64,000 bases of DNA from Protula sp. h YS-2021 (Eukaryota > Annelida > Polychaeta > Sabellida > Serpulidae). Position 1 is the stretch's first letter. Every line of letters starts with the position of its first letter. Under the pieces are notes generated by a model. It did no database searches and was not told where the DNA came from. It saw only the letters and a list, made by a program, of their open reading frames with translations. The stretch covers positions 109,174,287 to 109,238,286 of the forward strand of contig OX457024.1 of assembly GCA_949752745.1 (NCBI GenBank), written 5' to 3'. A program made the position numbers and the translations under genes. This document shows positions 8,218 to 17,410 of this stretch, in pieces.

Positions 8218-8579
8218 TTATACTCGGATGATGTCGAACAGTGGATGCTGTATAGCTTCGAGGAATCGTAAGGCTGCGCGCCAGTTCTTGATATCAAAGT
8301 GAATCAAATCTGTATAGGGTGTGTCTGGCACAACTCCCTTATAATCCTGTGGATAATCCTGTAAAAGATTTCTCCAGAATGTCACACGTATGTTCGTATG
8401 TTCAGTCACAAACACTTCCACTTTATTTTCAAGTCAAAGTCAGCTTCAAGCGGTATGTTTTTAAAGTCTTTCCACACTTCAGGTTTAAACCGATGATAAC
8501 TTATTTGAGAACCCAGTATCACTTCATTCTTCTCATTGACAGTAAGGTAAACACCATCGTTTAACATGAGTGCATTCAT
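8218..8579 (-). pseudogene. PC4-like small protein 3, frameshifted
   Basis: It is homologous to the intact 123-aa protein at 25,391-25,762. The start (MNALML) is on the minus strand at 8579. A deletion of about 7 bp near 8,430 shifts the frame, so only a downstream 67-aa piece remains open. The ending IHFDIKNWRAALRFLE resembles the strand-helix end of its neighbours. Confidence 0.65.
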
Positions 8580-8942
8580 GATTGTTACCTTGGTATGACT
8601 TGCCGTCTTGTCTGCGAAGCCTTTTATCCACTTCTTTCACCTGCTTCTTCAGCATTTTCCATTCAGGTATGGTCAGCAAGATACCCTTTTTCGTCGGACG
8701 GTTCCTTCCAGTCCCCTCATCTCTCAGGTATTTCCGAATGTTCACCACACCTTCATTGCTTTGTTTCATAATCTTGATATACTTTCCATTCCCTAGAGAA
8801 AGCATTCCATCCCACGACTGTGGTGTCGCCGTCGTCTCCACTTTTAATTTCTTGATAATGGTGTGGTGGTGGAATTGTTCACGTTCAAGTCTTTCACTGT
8901 ATCTGCTAGAGTATCCATATCCGTTGGTGCAGATCTCTTCAT
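8533..8942 (-). pseudogene. PC4/SUB1-type protein, frameshifted near 8,850
   Basis: This is the clearest PC4 domain in A. It has LGNGKYIKI, VVNIRKYLRDEG, then RPTKKGILLTIPEWKMLKK, the strand-strand-helix arrangement of PC4/SUB1 (p15). The N-terminal part (ATG at 8942) is out of frame with the domain after an indel near 8,850, and the native stop (present in B at 25,776) is changed so the frame runs about 18 residues further. B has the intact 117-aa form. Confidence 0.75.
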
Positions 8943-8992
8943 GTTCACCCTCAACTCACTCACTCTGAAGTTTGGTGAGAGTCATCCCCCCC

Positions 8993-9000
8993 CTTTTATA
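8993..9000 (-). promoter_or_regulatory. TATA box of the PC4-like gene block, overlapping the PolB stop
   Basis: On the minus strand TATAAAAGG lies about 50 bp before the PC4 start at 8942. The TAA within it is also the stop codon of PolB (8996-8998). B has the same arrangement at 26,184-26,191. Confidence 0.65.
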
Positions 9001-12000
9001 CTGTGTCTGCCGCTGCTGCCTTGTAATGCCCATGCGCCAAAGTGGAATAGCCATCATTTAACACGTATCGCTTATCATCAAAGGGGGAGAGAGCTACTTT
9101 CCTCAACTTCTCCGAGAAAATCTGGTGGTTATGACTTTGAATGGTGTGTCCTGTCACCATCATTTGCGTTTGGTTGAACAAACTGTCTTTATATTGCTGA
9201 TGTTTCATACGTCTTTGACACGCATGAGTAATCCCTTTGGCTGTACGTTTTTCTTTCCCACCATACATCATACTGTACATTTTCGGCCGAAGTCCAACAA
9301 ATCTTCAATGGGGATACCTGCCGTCTCATCTTTCATTTTCCCAAGCACTTTCTTGTTCACGTTGGAATGCAAGAAATGATCGGGGGGATAGTCACTTGTG
9401 TCGAACAAGTCAGCATCTTCCTGCATATCCTTGTAGATATCATCCGTTTCTATGTCAAAACATAGACTGTCGGTGTCACTGAACAACAGCTTGGCGTCAG
9501 GATACTTGGTCATGATGTAGTTGTAATGAAAGTCGAACATGAGCACTTTGCTGAGGTCAAGAATGGTGAAGCCGACTTGAATGGGCTTATCCAGAAGCAA
9601 ATCCACTTTGTGTAAATGTACCGCGGTCAAATCATCATTGAAAATTCTAAATTGGTGGAATGAAGGTTTGGCTACAAGTTTCTTGAACCGCTTTTCCTGG
9701 TGAACGAGTTCCACATTGATGCGCTTTCTCACATTTTCCATGGTTTTGCCAAACACAGAGTTGTTCATCAATTTGAAAAAGTCTTTCTCAAACGGGTTCT
9801 TAGCCAACTTTCTCTTTTCCGTGTTCAACGAGATGTATTTCGCCAACCATTTGCTCTGTGCAAACATGATAGCACGATGCACCTTCGTGACTTTCAATCC
9901 CAGTGACACATATTGCTGTAAATTTCTATAATGAAGTACATAGTTCTTCTTGTCACACAAGTTGGGAATGAGCTTTTCACTGGGTTTATCTTTCATGTTC
10001 AACTCTTTCCGTAGCTTCTGACTATGCTCTGATAATTCTCCCACCTTCACACATTTCCGTTCTGGAGCTACTGGGTAGTGATTATGACCATCATGGATTG
10101 AATATGGATATTCCAAATCCACCTCTAAAATGTATCCAATCTCATCATCTTCATCCACTTCCATGAAATCAATGGATTCTGGCTCGTTCACCCACATGAA
10201 TCCACTTTCTGGCATGCTTTGTGACATGGCCCAGCCGTACAAGTTGTTTGCGTCGAGGTACATCAGGTAATGGGTTGGTTGCATAGGGTCATACTCTGTT
10301 ACGTAGGGGTTATTTGCTTTCGCATACTTGTGTGTGATGACAGATATTCCTCCACGTAGACCTTGTTCAACCATTTGGTACATGTCAATGTCATTGATCA
10401 ATTCCAACTTCACCTTTGTCGCTTTTAACATCGCATCCCACGACAGTCCTGGCGCTGTATAGTAGTGGGCAGGATCCAATTCATACGTGTTAAGACACAC
10501 TTGACGAAAATTTTCAAACACGTCAGCCAGCAGTAACACATCCGATTTCAGGTATAAGTCATGGTAGTCACCAAATGTAGTACAGTGGAATGTCTCCCAC
10601 ACCTTCTGTGTATGCACATAATCCTCATCGCTAATGCCTTCTTCACTGAGCAGACTGTAAAACTTGTCCTTGGACGGCAGTTGTGTTTCAGCAAACTTGG
10701 ATGGCTCATCCACGTAATCGTAGGGGTACGCTCCCTTTCTCAACAGTAACTCTTGCTGGTCGCTATCGTGAATGTGAGAGGTCATGTTATAAAAGGTATC
10801 TTTCCCTTCTGCCGCCAGGTTGGATACCAACTTCTGTAGAGAAGTACCCATGAACTGATAACTGTCTGTAAATTTCAGATTGCTCATGGTGAATGCAATA
10901 TATTTCTCAACGGTGTTGGGAATAACCGTAAGCGTTTCATCTTTGAATTTGCCAATTTCCTCCATGATCAACTGGCTGTCATAGCCTCGCAAATTGTGGA
11001 AAAAGACAGGGATGATAAACGAATCTTTAACACCCTGCTGATCCTTTCGAAATCGGAATTGCAAATTGCATTCACTATGTGCAGCACCGCGATATTTGCC
11101 ATTGATATGGTCATGATCTCTCACACGATCTGCTCCTAGAGGCTCATGACAAATGTAGCAATCCACAGCAGTCCTGAAATCCTCTTTGTCTTCACGAGTC
11201 ATGACCATCTCCTTTGGCTGCTGTAAACCATGCACAATACGATCACGCTCATTCACCATATGGTCTAAAAAGACTTTCACAGCATTGTCTCCTCGATACA
11301 CGACTGGGGCACGTGTGTCATACTGGCTCACAACCACATAGGCGAAGCTGTTTGGACGATGATGTTGGTACTTGTCTCCTTCTTCATGCTTTTGCGTGAA
11401 ACATTCAAAGTCTGCATAAATCACAAAAGGTGCTCGCTGTTGTTTGGCTACATTCTTGAACTTGATAAACGGTTCCTTGGGGAATGATAAACGTTGTGCT
11501 CCATGCTTGCCACACACTTCGCGATGCTTGTCTAACAGATCTTGTCGTATAAACCCGTGAAGACAGTTGAAACAATAAAATGCACCTCCATTATGCTTTG
11601 ATCGATAAGCCATCAGTCTGCTGAAATTCTTGATGAGACAGTAATGCCTTGTCTTGTCATTGCTAATCAAAAGTAAGTTGATTTCTCTCGCGCTGTTGGC
11701 GCTGGTGTTTCGACTCAGTTGTATCGGAACAACGACATCCTGTTCATATCCAAACACGTTGATGGATACATCATTCTCCTTTTCAAACTTTGGAATGGCC
11801 GTAATCGGTGTGGGAAATGTCATGCCTTCCACCTTTAATTCCTTCTCAAATGTCTTGTATTGATGCATACGCTCTGGGTTTGCATTTGTTGAAGGGTGAA
11901 AGTGAGCCAGTACAGGCCATAAGAAACACTTGTTGTCTTTATTCTTAATGTTTAACACACCTCCTGTAATCTTCACTTTCTTCGGCAGTTCCATATAACA

Positions 12001-12636
12001 GCTTGCTTCCAGAGGTGCTGATGTAGCTGCATGCACTTCAATATACAGGATGTTATCCAACACCCAGCCAGAACCTTGTCGCTCATGTTCATCAAACTTG
12101 GTAAACAATTCTTTATAGGCTTCTGGCAAGTCCTGCTCAATATCCCCTGGATTGTAGGCTATATATGTTCGACTGCTGATAAAAGCATTATCCACTTGTT
12201 CTACCATCACACCTTCAGCATTCGCCGTCATTTTCTTGAAGCGTGCATTTACGACAATGTACCATTTCATTCCATCATTTAACATTTCTAGTAATTGTGC
12301 CTTAATCCGATTCTCTTGTTGCCGCATTTCAAGTAATAAATCCGATCCATCTTCAGGCTCAAACCGTCTTTCCTGCGCGTTTTCACCAAGACTCACTCTT
12401 CTCCCTCTCCCTACTTGCACTCTCTTTGGTTCTTTGCATACATGTGTGTCAAACGCATCCATAGATGGAAATATCTTAACACATCCATAGCAGAGGAACG
12501 GATCAGGTCTGACAATACTATCTTGCAGCGTCTTTTGTCTCTTCACTTCTATCTGCTGAACAAGCTCTTCACGAGCACGTTTCAACCTTGCTGGTTTCGT
12601 AGCCATCCTTGTTGTCGCTGCCGCCGCTGCCATCAA
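8996..12636 (-). pseudogene. polB: Protein-primed family B DNA polymerase, one frameshift near 9,300
   Basis: The Polinton polymerase is recognisable over 1,122 codons from 12,636, and then in another frame to the stop at 8996. Exo I (YADFE), Exo II (NLRGYDS), Exo III ([11 protein letters not shown]), Pol A ([14 protein letters not shown]), Pol B ([10 protein letters not shown]) and Pol C (FSDTDS) are present in order. An endonuclease-VII-like CxxC...DHDH...C zinc segment and a C2H2-like finger lie before or among the exonuclease motifs. One base is missing near 9,300 compared with B, so the last about 95 residues are lost. The N-terminus differs from B: the first C2H2-like finger is replaced by an Ala-rich start. 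Confidence 0.92.
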
Positions 12637-12664
12637 CTGTTCTGATGTTCTCCTCCCTCCCTCC

Positions 12665-12673
12665 CCTTTTATA
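12665..12673 (-). promoter_or_regulatory. TATA box of PolB in element A
   Basis: On the minus strand TATAAAAGG lies about 30 bp before the ATG at 12,636. The same box precedes PolB in B (29,915-29,923) and D (about 55,096-55,104). Confidence 0.65.
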
Positions 12674-12888
12674 CACGGACGGACTACGAGAGAACTGCTT
12701 TAGTTACTGTAGTTAAACTACAGCGTGGCAGCGAAAAAAGAGCTCTTTGAAGTTTAAAAAATCATTTTATTTACAACTATTTCATATTCATATATTCATA
12801 TATGCTTTCATATATACATTCAAAATATGCTATAAAACACTAAAACACTAAAACACTAAAGTTAAAAGTTAAAAGTTAAAACACTAAA
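12674..12888. other. AT-rich spacer of element A with ACACTAAA/GTTAAA repeats; insertion site of B
   Basis: No gene is seen. The end of this spacer is a run of ACACTAAA and GTTAAAA units. Element B sits in this run: ACTAAA at 12,883-12,888 is repeated at 32,037-32,042, and the repeat-type sequence (GTTAAACC...) continues after B. Confidence 0.7.
12883..12888. repeat. Target-site duplication ACTAAA (left)
   Basis: The 6-bp ACTAAA before the left terminus of B is matched by ACTAAA at 32,037-32,042 directly after its right terminus. Confidence 0.85.
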
Positions 12889-13244
12889 AGTAGGGTGAAA
12901 ACGTTGGTTCCACTGCACTGCAGTGGAACCAACGTTGGTTCCACTGCAGTGCAGTGGAACCAACGTTGGTTCCACTGCATTTCAGTGGAACCAACGTTTG
13001 GTTTTGCATTGCAGAACCAATGTTTTGCATTGCAGTGGAACCAACGTTGGTTCCACTGCAGAATCGGTAGATGGTAGACAGACGGTCAGACGGGCAGACG
13101 GACAGACGATAACTTTTTTTTTTCCCATTTCCCACACTCTCATGCATACACACATATACCAACACCATGATAAATTGTTTTGCTTATTTTGTAATAAGTG
13201 GCGGCCGCTCTGAAAAGAGCAGCCTGGAGTTGAAACTCCTCACT
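12889..13244. repeat. Left terminal inverted repeat of element B
   Basis: This 356-bp repeat is the reverse complement of 31,671-32,036. The outer 180 bp are built of GTTGGTTCCACTGCA units in alternating orientation (palindromic clusters able to form hairpins), followed by CAGACGG-type short repeats and a T10 tract. The inner part holds the hairpin and AAATAAGCAAAAC 3'-end element of the RING gene. The inner boundary is CCTCACT, after which the two arms differ. Confidence 0.95.
13206..13221 (-). terminator. Histone-like 3' hairpin after the left RING gene
   Basis: On the minus strand TGCTCTTTTCAGAGCG forms a 6-bp stem (one wobble pair) with a TTTC loop, closely like the metazoan histone mRNA 3' stem-loop. 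AAATAAGCAAAAC follows about 20 nt later. It lies about 40 bp past the RING stop. Confidence 0.5.
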
Positions 13245-13259
13245 CTTTTTGCTTCCAGT

Positions 13260-13814
13260 CTAGTAGAAGACTACTGTTTGTTGTACTGGTCTGGCACATG
13301 AGGTCATCTGCTGAGAGTTGAATAAGAAGTGGTCTGTTGTCAAACCACATGTAAAACATCTCAGCGTATATCTGTCTCTCAGCGCGGAGTGGCAGGTCCA
13401 GATGAAGGCGCAAAAGAGACATGTTTGATGTCCACATCCTGCTGCTATGACCCGGTCTGGGGACAGCATGCACCCACATCCAATGCAAAATTGGATGTCT
13501 TCCTGTAGGAAGTATCGACCCCAGGCCGGGTATTCATCCTCTTCAGTCTTTGATGGAATGTCTTCTCCTAGAACAGCAGATCTGAAGTAGGCCTGCCTGT
13601 AACACCCGTCTTCTATGTCTCTGATGCGTTGCCCAATCATAGCCCCTCTATGAAAGTATATCGGAATGCACAGCGCAGCGGCTTTAGCTGGATCCGGCAG
13701 CAGATGCAAAAACGACTGTCTCTTAGACGGATAGATTGGTGGTGTTACTTGAACAACCACCTCTCTAATCTCTCTTATTATGCGTGAATCGTCGATCGCG
13801 GCTAGAACTTCCAT
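13260..13814 (-). CDS. RING-type zinc-finger protein, left-end copy (184 aa)
   Basis: The C-terminal half has CIGC, AGCGHQTC, a C-x2-C pair and CFTC, i.e. C-x2-C...C-x-H-x2-C-x2-C...C-x2-C, as in RING/RING-like E3 ligases. The N-terminal half (FLHLLPDPAKAAALCIPIYF and a YPAWGRYF motif) is a domain specific to this family. The start at 13,814 is preferred because it follows a TATA box by about 45 bp and gives 184 aa, the same length as the right-end copy and the A copy. It faces outward. Identity with the right copy is roughly half by eye, so they are old paralogs. A role in ubiquitin signalling is inferred. Confidence 0.75.
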   Translation of the reverse strand: MEVLAAIDDSRIIREIREVVVQVTPPIYPSKRQSFLHLLPDPAKAAALCIPIYFHRGAMIGQRIRDIEDGCYRQAYFRSAVLGEDIPSKTEEDEYPAWGRYFLQEDIQFCIGCGCMLSPDRVIAAGCGHQTCLFCAFIWTCHSALRDRYTLRCFTCGLTTDHFLFNSQQMTSCARPVQQTVVFY

Positions 13815-13858
13815 GTCAGCAGGCAGTGGTAAACTGTGGAAAGCTGTGAAGGTAGCAC

Positions 13859-13870
13859 ATATATATAGGG
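13859..13870 (-). promoter_or_regulatory. TATA box of the left RING gene
   Basis: On the minus strand CTATATATATG lies about 45 bp before the ATG at 13,814. Upstream at 13,882-13,905 is an inverted repeat TGACGTCATT-N4-AATGATGTCA, mirrored in the right arm at 31,028-31,051. Confidence 0.55.
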
Positions 13871-13928
13871 TAGAAAACCAAAATGACGTCATTACAAAAT
13901 GATGTCAAGATGGAAAAAAGTTAACGTC

Positions 13929-14463
13929 TAACCCCCCCCCCCCCAGGACAGACTATGTACCGACCCCCCCCCCCCCTCGAAATTGTGATTTTTGCATATT
14001 TATCCGTTTCAGACGATTCTGAACATTTTTCATTTTTTCGACCCCCCCCCTCGAAATTGTGATTTTTGCATATTTATCCGTTTCAGACGATTCTGAACAT
14101 TTTTCATTTTTTCGACCCCCCCCCCCTCGAAATTGTGATTTTTGCATATTTATCCGTTTCAGACGATTCTGAACATTTTTCATTTTTTGGGTCGACCGAC
14201 CCCCCCCCTCCTCCCTCGAAATTGGGATTTTTGCATATTTATCCGTTTCAGACGATTCTGAACATTTTTCTTTTTTTTTTTCGACCCCCCCCTCGAAATT
14301 GTGATTTTTGCATATTTATCCGTTTCAGACGATTCTGAACATTTTTCATTTTTTTTTGGGTCGACCGACCCCCCCCCCTAGGACAGACTATGTACCCCCC
14401 CCCCCCCCAGGACAGACTTTGACCCCCCCCCTAGGACAGACTATGTACCGACCCCCCCCCCCA
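13929..14463. repeat. C-run minisatellites between left RING gene and 400-aa gene
   Basis: Two units are mixed. One is about 27 bp, AGGACAGACTATGTACCGACC plus a C run, at both edges. The other is about 75-88 bp, five copies from about 13,978, centred on GATTTTTGCATATTTATCCG and GACGATTCTGAACATTTTTC and ending in a C run. Related arrays lie at 30,826-31,008, 45,705-45,965, 55,866-56,000 and 61,216-61,452, in four cases beside a RING or Cys-rich gene. No gene is supported here; the frames that cross it are repeat translations. Confidence 0.85.
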
Positions 14464-14488
14464 GGAGAACAAACTAAAAAAAAAATTG

Positions 14489-14501
14489 TGCTGAATCAGC
14501 A
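14489..14501. promoter_or_regulatory. Palindrome TGCTGAATCAGCA (Maf/bZIP-type)
   Basis: This perfect 13-bp palindrome lies 34 bp before the TATA box of the 400-aa gene. A second half-site (TTGATTCAGCA) follows about 15 bp later. The sequence matches the Maf recognition element form TGCTGA(C/G)TCAGCA with A in the centre. Confidence 0.45.
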
Positions 14502-14534
14502 TGATGAAATCGTTGATTCAGCATGATAAAATCG

Positions 14535-14542
14535 TATATAAG
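14535..14542 (+). promoter_or_regulatory. TATA box of the 400-aa gene
   Basis: TATATAAG lies 54 bp before ATG 14,596. The surrounding sequence (GATAAAATCG before, GTGTAGTGTCTC after) is repeated almost exactly, inverted, in front of the Cys-rich genes at 30,756-30,763 and near 55,820. Confidence 0.65.
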
Positions 14543-14595
14543 TGTAGTGTCTCGAGGCTTAGGCATCGTCAGACACACCAGCTATCAACATAGAC

Positions 14596-15798
14596 ATGGA
14601 TGACTTTGAAACAGTTACTTTTGATGATACATTATTATCGTTGGAAGAGATAGATGCGTTCTTTGAAGACGCTGAAACAGCTTTGAAGGAAGCGTTAGTT
14701 GCTCTGCCAGATGTCGCTACAGTGCAACAAGCAATGCCTCAGGAGGAAGCGTTAAATGCACCATCAGATGTCGCTACAGTGCAACAAGCAATGCCTCAGG
14801 AGGAAGCGTTAAATGCACCATCAGATGTCGCTACAGTGCAACAAGCAATGCCTCAGGAGGAAGCGTTGAATGCACCATCAGATGTCGCTACAGTGCAACA
14901 AGCAATGTCTCAGGAGGAAGCATTAAATGCACCATCAGATGTCGCTGCAGTGCAGCAAGAAATGCCAGATCCTGAGGGGTCTGACTACCCGTTCTGGGTT
15001 GCGAATAGACTTATCAATGGTGACAACTCACAACTAAGTGCAAAGTTAAAAGCACATCTAGCACATTATGAGGAAAACGAAGTGAGTGATGATGATGAGG
15101 ATTCAGAATTGGACATGTCAAGCGATAATGAGGATTCAGAAGTGGACATGTCAAGCGATGACGGAGAAGACAAACAGCTGAAATCTAAAATTGAATCGAG
15201 TAAGACCATACCTGTTACTGAGGAAGATGTTATAATGTTGAAACGGAACTTTCGAGCAGTACTTCCTCTGATTGATTGTAACATTTTATGGTGTTTATGT
15301 GAAGAAGGCTTTTTCAACAACCACACGTACATGTATCTAACGGAAGAAGTGAATACCGTCATTCAACTCATCTACATGTTAGAAGGAAACACAGAACATG
15401 TTCCGGCGTCAGAGCCAAAGTTCTCCGAAGCTATGACTCAACGTTTCATTCAACTTATTAAAAGTCTTCATGAGGAACTTTTTAAGACTTTATCTCTACC
15501 GGCGCCAAAGTCTCTGGATGAGGATCGTGAATTCAAATGTGCAAAGGTCATGTTGCATGGTTTCAAATACCTTGAAGAACGCATTCATGTGTATGATATG
15601 ATGGCTTACCTCTATGAAAAAGGACATTTCACTATGTCAATGCTGTTTCAATGGATACTAGGGCATCGGACCCCAGGAGACTTTTTAGTGATTGTCATGG
15701 TACAATCGCTAACAAACGGTTTACCAACAACCTTTCTCGACGGTTTCAATGACATGACTCCGCGATTTTACAAACATCTCATGAAAACCTACATGTAA
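14596..15798 (+). CDS. 400-aa protein with 19-residue repeats and helical C-terminal half
   Basis: The N-terminus is acidic. Residues about 36-125 hold five tandem 19-residue units of the form DVATVQQAMPQEEALNAPS (57 bp in DNA). An Asp/Glu/Ser-rich stretch follows (about 160-190). The C-terminal 190 residues are helical, with two segments of similar rhythm (LIDCNILWCLCEEGFF and LEERIHVYDMMAYLYEKGHF) that look like death-fold/CARD-type helices; this resemblance is only by eye. It is the first gene of the rightward block and is not seen in F. If it is a death-fold protein it could bind host apoptosis or immunity adaptors, but that is speculation. Confidence 0.65.
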   Translation: MDDFETVTFDDTLLSLEEIDAFFEDAETALKEALVALPDVATVQQAMPQEEALNAPSDVATVQQAMPQEEALNAPSDVATVQQAMPQEEALNAPSDVATVQQAMSQEEALNAPSDVAAVQQEMPDPEGSDYPFWVANRLINGDNSQLSAKLKAHLAHYEENEVSDDDEDSELDMSSDNEDSEVDMSSDDGEDKQLKSKIESSKTIPVTEEDVIMLKRNFRAVLPLIDCNILWCLCEEGFFNNHTYMYLTEEVNTVIQLIYMLEGNTEHVPASEPKFSEAMTQRFIQLIKSLHEELFKTLSLPAPKSLDEDREFKCAKVMLHGFKYLEERIHVYDMMAYLYEKGHFTMSMLFQWILGHRTPGDFLVIVMVQSLTNGLPTTFLDGFNDMTPRFYKHLMKTYM

Positions 15799-15804
15799 CA
15801 TCTG

Positions 15805-15812
15805 TATAAAAG
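15805..15812 (+). promoter_or_regulatory. TATA box (TATAAAAG)
   Basis: It lies 26 bp before ATG 15,831 and just after the stop of the 400-aa gene, so the next gene has its own promoter. Confidence 0.65.
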
Positions 15813-15830
15813 GAGGTAAAACCATCTACA

Positions 15831-16265
15831 ATGTCAACATTGCTTCTTCATCGATGTGTAGAGACCATGGATGACGTCTTCAAAGTGAATTATGCTGACT
15901 ATGTGTTTTCAAAGCTTCCTGCTTTTGAATCGGATTGGATGCTGCAAGTGAAGAACTTACATCAGCATTGGGAAGCTGTTGGAAAGACCATTCCAAGAGA
16001 TCGTTTCATCCGCTCGTTTCTACGTGAATGTGAAGATCTACATTTACCGTTAACTTATGACATTGATTTAGCATTTATCAACGTGAATACAATTTGGGCA
16101 GTTGAGCTCATGTTAGATGTGGCTGCAAGAATCATTTTACATTATGATGATGATGTTCCATTGAAGACGAATGTATCAGAGCTTGTCCGATTCAACCATG
16201 GACGAGTTGAAGTGAATTCAAAACTTTGCAAGTTCTTTGCTGACTCAGCAGATAGTTGGGTATAA
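15831..16265 (+). CDS. Conserved helical Polinton accessory protein (144 aa)
   Basis: This is an unrecognised protein with Trp-rich amphipathic helices (DDVFKVNYADYVFSKLP, a VKNLHQHW segment, VNTIWAVELMLDVAARI). The same gene is in F (62,216-62,683). The two differ by substitutions and a small duplication in F. The coding sequence near its stop also contains TGCTGACTCAGCA and the TATA box of the next gene. No metal site or catalytic pattern is visible. Function unknown. Confidence 0.7.
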   Translation: MSTLLLHRCVETMDDVFKVNYADYVFSKLPAFESDWMLQVKNLHQHWEAVGKTIPRDRFIRSFLRECEDLHLPLTYDIDLAFINVNTIWAVELMLDVAARIILHYDDDVPLKTNVSELVRFNHGRVEVNSKLCKFFADSADSWV

Positions 16266-16268
16266 AAG
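16238..16268 (+). promoter_or_regulatory. TGCTGACTCAGCA palindrome plus TATA box inside the upstream gene's 3' end
   Basis: The perfect palindrome is at 16,238-16,250, and TATAAAAG follows at 16,261-16,268 over the stop of the preceding gene. The next ATG is at 16,346. F keeps the TATA (62,679-62,687) but has a weakened palindrome. Confidence 0.6.
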
Positions 16269-16345
16269 GGAGTGAACTCAGCAGAGTGAAGTCATTTCTC
16301 AGCAGACAGTTGGAGGGAGTGGATCATCAGTACATTGTAGCAGCC

Positions 16346-16993
16346 ATGGAGAACAAGACAAGCAACGCAACGCAGCGCAGCAGCAGCTTTAAAATTAGTG
16401 CTAACTTAACCATTACTGTGGAGCATGGAGAATATGGGCCATTTCTACGCATCACACGTGGAGAGAGATGGTGTGCTTATTCACCATCTTTGTGGAAGAT
16501 TGTATGCCAAAGCTTGAAAAATTTACGCGACATTGGCTTCAAACTGTACTTAACGCAAACGAAGTGGCTTGAAGTCATTTCATACTTGGATATGCGCTAT
16601 GTGAGTTTTGTGCGCACGTCACGGTTTGAAGGGAAAGAATACACACATCACATCAACATGAATGATGGTGAATGGGAGACACTGCTTCAGGAGATGGACA
16701 ACATCAACTCAGCCCTATCACCATGTGAGGAATGTCATGACAAGAAAACGATCATCAAGCTGCAAAAGGATGGTCGGATGAAGGTGTCAAAGCTATCCAA
16801 GAAAAGGCTGGCTGAAGTTCAGTTGGAGAACATGAACGTACAAAATCAACTTGGACTTTCCTGTGACTATTGCGGTGCTTGTGGATATGTGGAGGATTAT
16901 CATTGCCACTGCCACAAGTATAATTGCAAGTTGTGTGAACCAAGCAACTTCTGCGGCAAGTGTGGAGTACTTAAAGTCAGTGAAGCAAAGTAA
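16346..16993 (+). CDS. PC4-like protein with C-terminal zinc-binding Cys/His cluster
   Basis: The product is 215 aa. The first half shows two PC4-like units. The first is SANLTITVEHGEYGPFLRIT followed by a SPSLWKIVCQSL helix. The second has VSFVRTSRF, YTHHINMNDGEWETLLQEMD. The C-terminal 50 residues hold CDYCGACG, HCHCHKYNCKLC and CGKCG, enough ligands for two zinc ions. A single-stranded-DNA-binding or transcription factor role is likely. ATG 16,346 lies about 78 bp after a TATA box; the frame upstream of it overlaps that promoter and is not used. F encodes almost the same protein (62,772). Confidence 0.7.
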   Translation: MENKTSNATQRSSSFKISANLTITVEHGEYGPFLRITRGERWCAYSPSLWKIVCQSLKNLRDIGFKLYLTQTKWLEVISYLDMRYVSFVRTSRFEGKEYTHHINMNDGEWETLLQEMDNINSALSPCEECHDKKTIIKLQKDGRMKVSKLSKKRLAEVQLENMNVQNQLGLSCDYCGACGYVEDYHCHCHKYNCKLCEPSNFCGKCGVLKVSEAK

Positions 16994-17017
16994 AAGCCCA
17001 CAAGACACTGAAACAAG

Positions 17018-17392
17018 ATGGACGCATGTTTTAAAAATGCTTATATTGACTTGATGATTGCTAAACTTGCTTGCTGTGGCACTCCAGACTATCAACTTTA
17101 TCATTTGGATGCTTTTTGGGATGTTGTACATCATAGTCTTGATGTGATTGAACTGCATTCAAGATTTCTTGGAGAATGTCATAAAACTGGAATAGAAGAA
17201 GATCCTGACTTTGACTTTGATTCTGCACTTTATTCTGCTCGCACTGATGTGGAAGTATATTTCACCGTGGTTGATCATTTGAGAGATTGTTGTAAAGAAG
17301 AAGAGGAAACCGAGCAGCTTTATCAGGTAAGTTATAAAAACCTTTTTAAACATGTTTATGACAACATAGTGAATTGTTTCTCAAAGACATAA
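17018..17392 (+). CDS. Conserved acidic accessory protein with internal splice donor (124 aa unspliced)
   Basis: This is the full-length version of the gene at the window start. It begins MDACFKNAYIDLM, then a CCGTPDYQLYHLD segment, several helices, a DPDFDFD loop and a Glu-rich end. Splice donor CAG|GTAAGT is at 17,327 and acceptor CTTACTAG|C ends at 17,410. Unspliced, the C-terminus is unlike that of the other copies; spliced, all three copies end the same way (Gln-Gln-Ile), which argues that splicing is real. Function unknown. Confidence 0.7.
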   Translation: MDACFKNAYIDLMIAKLACCGTPDYQLYHLDAFWDVVHHSLDVIELHSRFLGECHKTGIEEDPDFDFDSALYSARTDVEVYFTVVDHLRDCCKEEEETEQLYQVSYKNLFKHVYDNIVNCFSKT

Positions 17393-17410
17393 CAATGTTT
17401 TTCTTACTAG
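17327..17410 (+). other. Putative intron, 84 bp
   Basis: GTAAGT...TTTTTCTTACTAG. It corresponds to 291-377 and 63,723-63,795. The interior sequence is unrelated in parts while both ends are kept. Confidence 0.55.

Larger units (their letters stand above)
1..12888 (+). mobile_element. Polinton/Maverick element A, left portion (older, decaying; left end outside window)
   Basis: This stretch carries, in the same order as element B, the integrase, ATPase, virion genes and protease on the plus strand and small PC4-like genes plus PolB on the minus strand. It resumes at 32,037 after the nested element B with a Cys-rich gene, a RING gene and a terminal region. Seven genes are damaged or altered: integrase, the 164-aa protein, the core-like protein, two small leftward genes, PolB and the NADAR tail. 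The same genes in B are intact. The left terminus is upstream of the window, so total size and terminal-repeat identity cannot be read. Confidence 0.9.

Noticed and set aside
12884..13213. Frames across the B terminal repeats (also 31,745-32,054)
   Set aside because: Palindromic repeat translations, the same on both strands and in both ends.
13953..14526. Open frames across the C-run arrays on both strands
   Set aside because: They are translations of the minisatellite units, with no start context and no conservation as protein.
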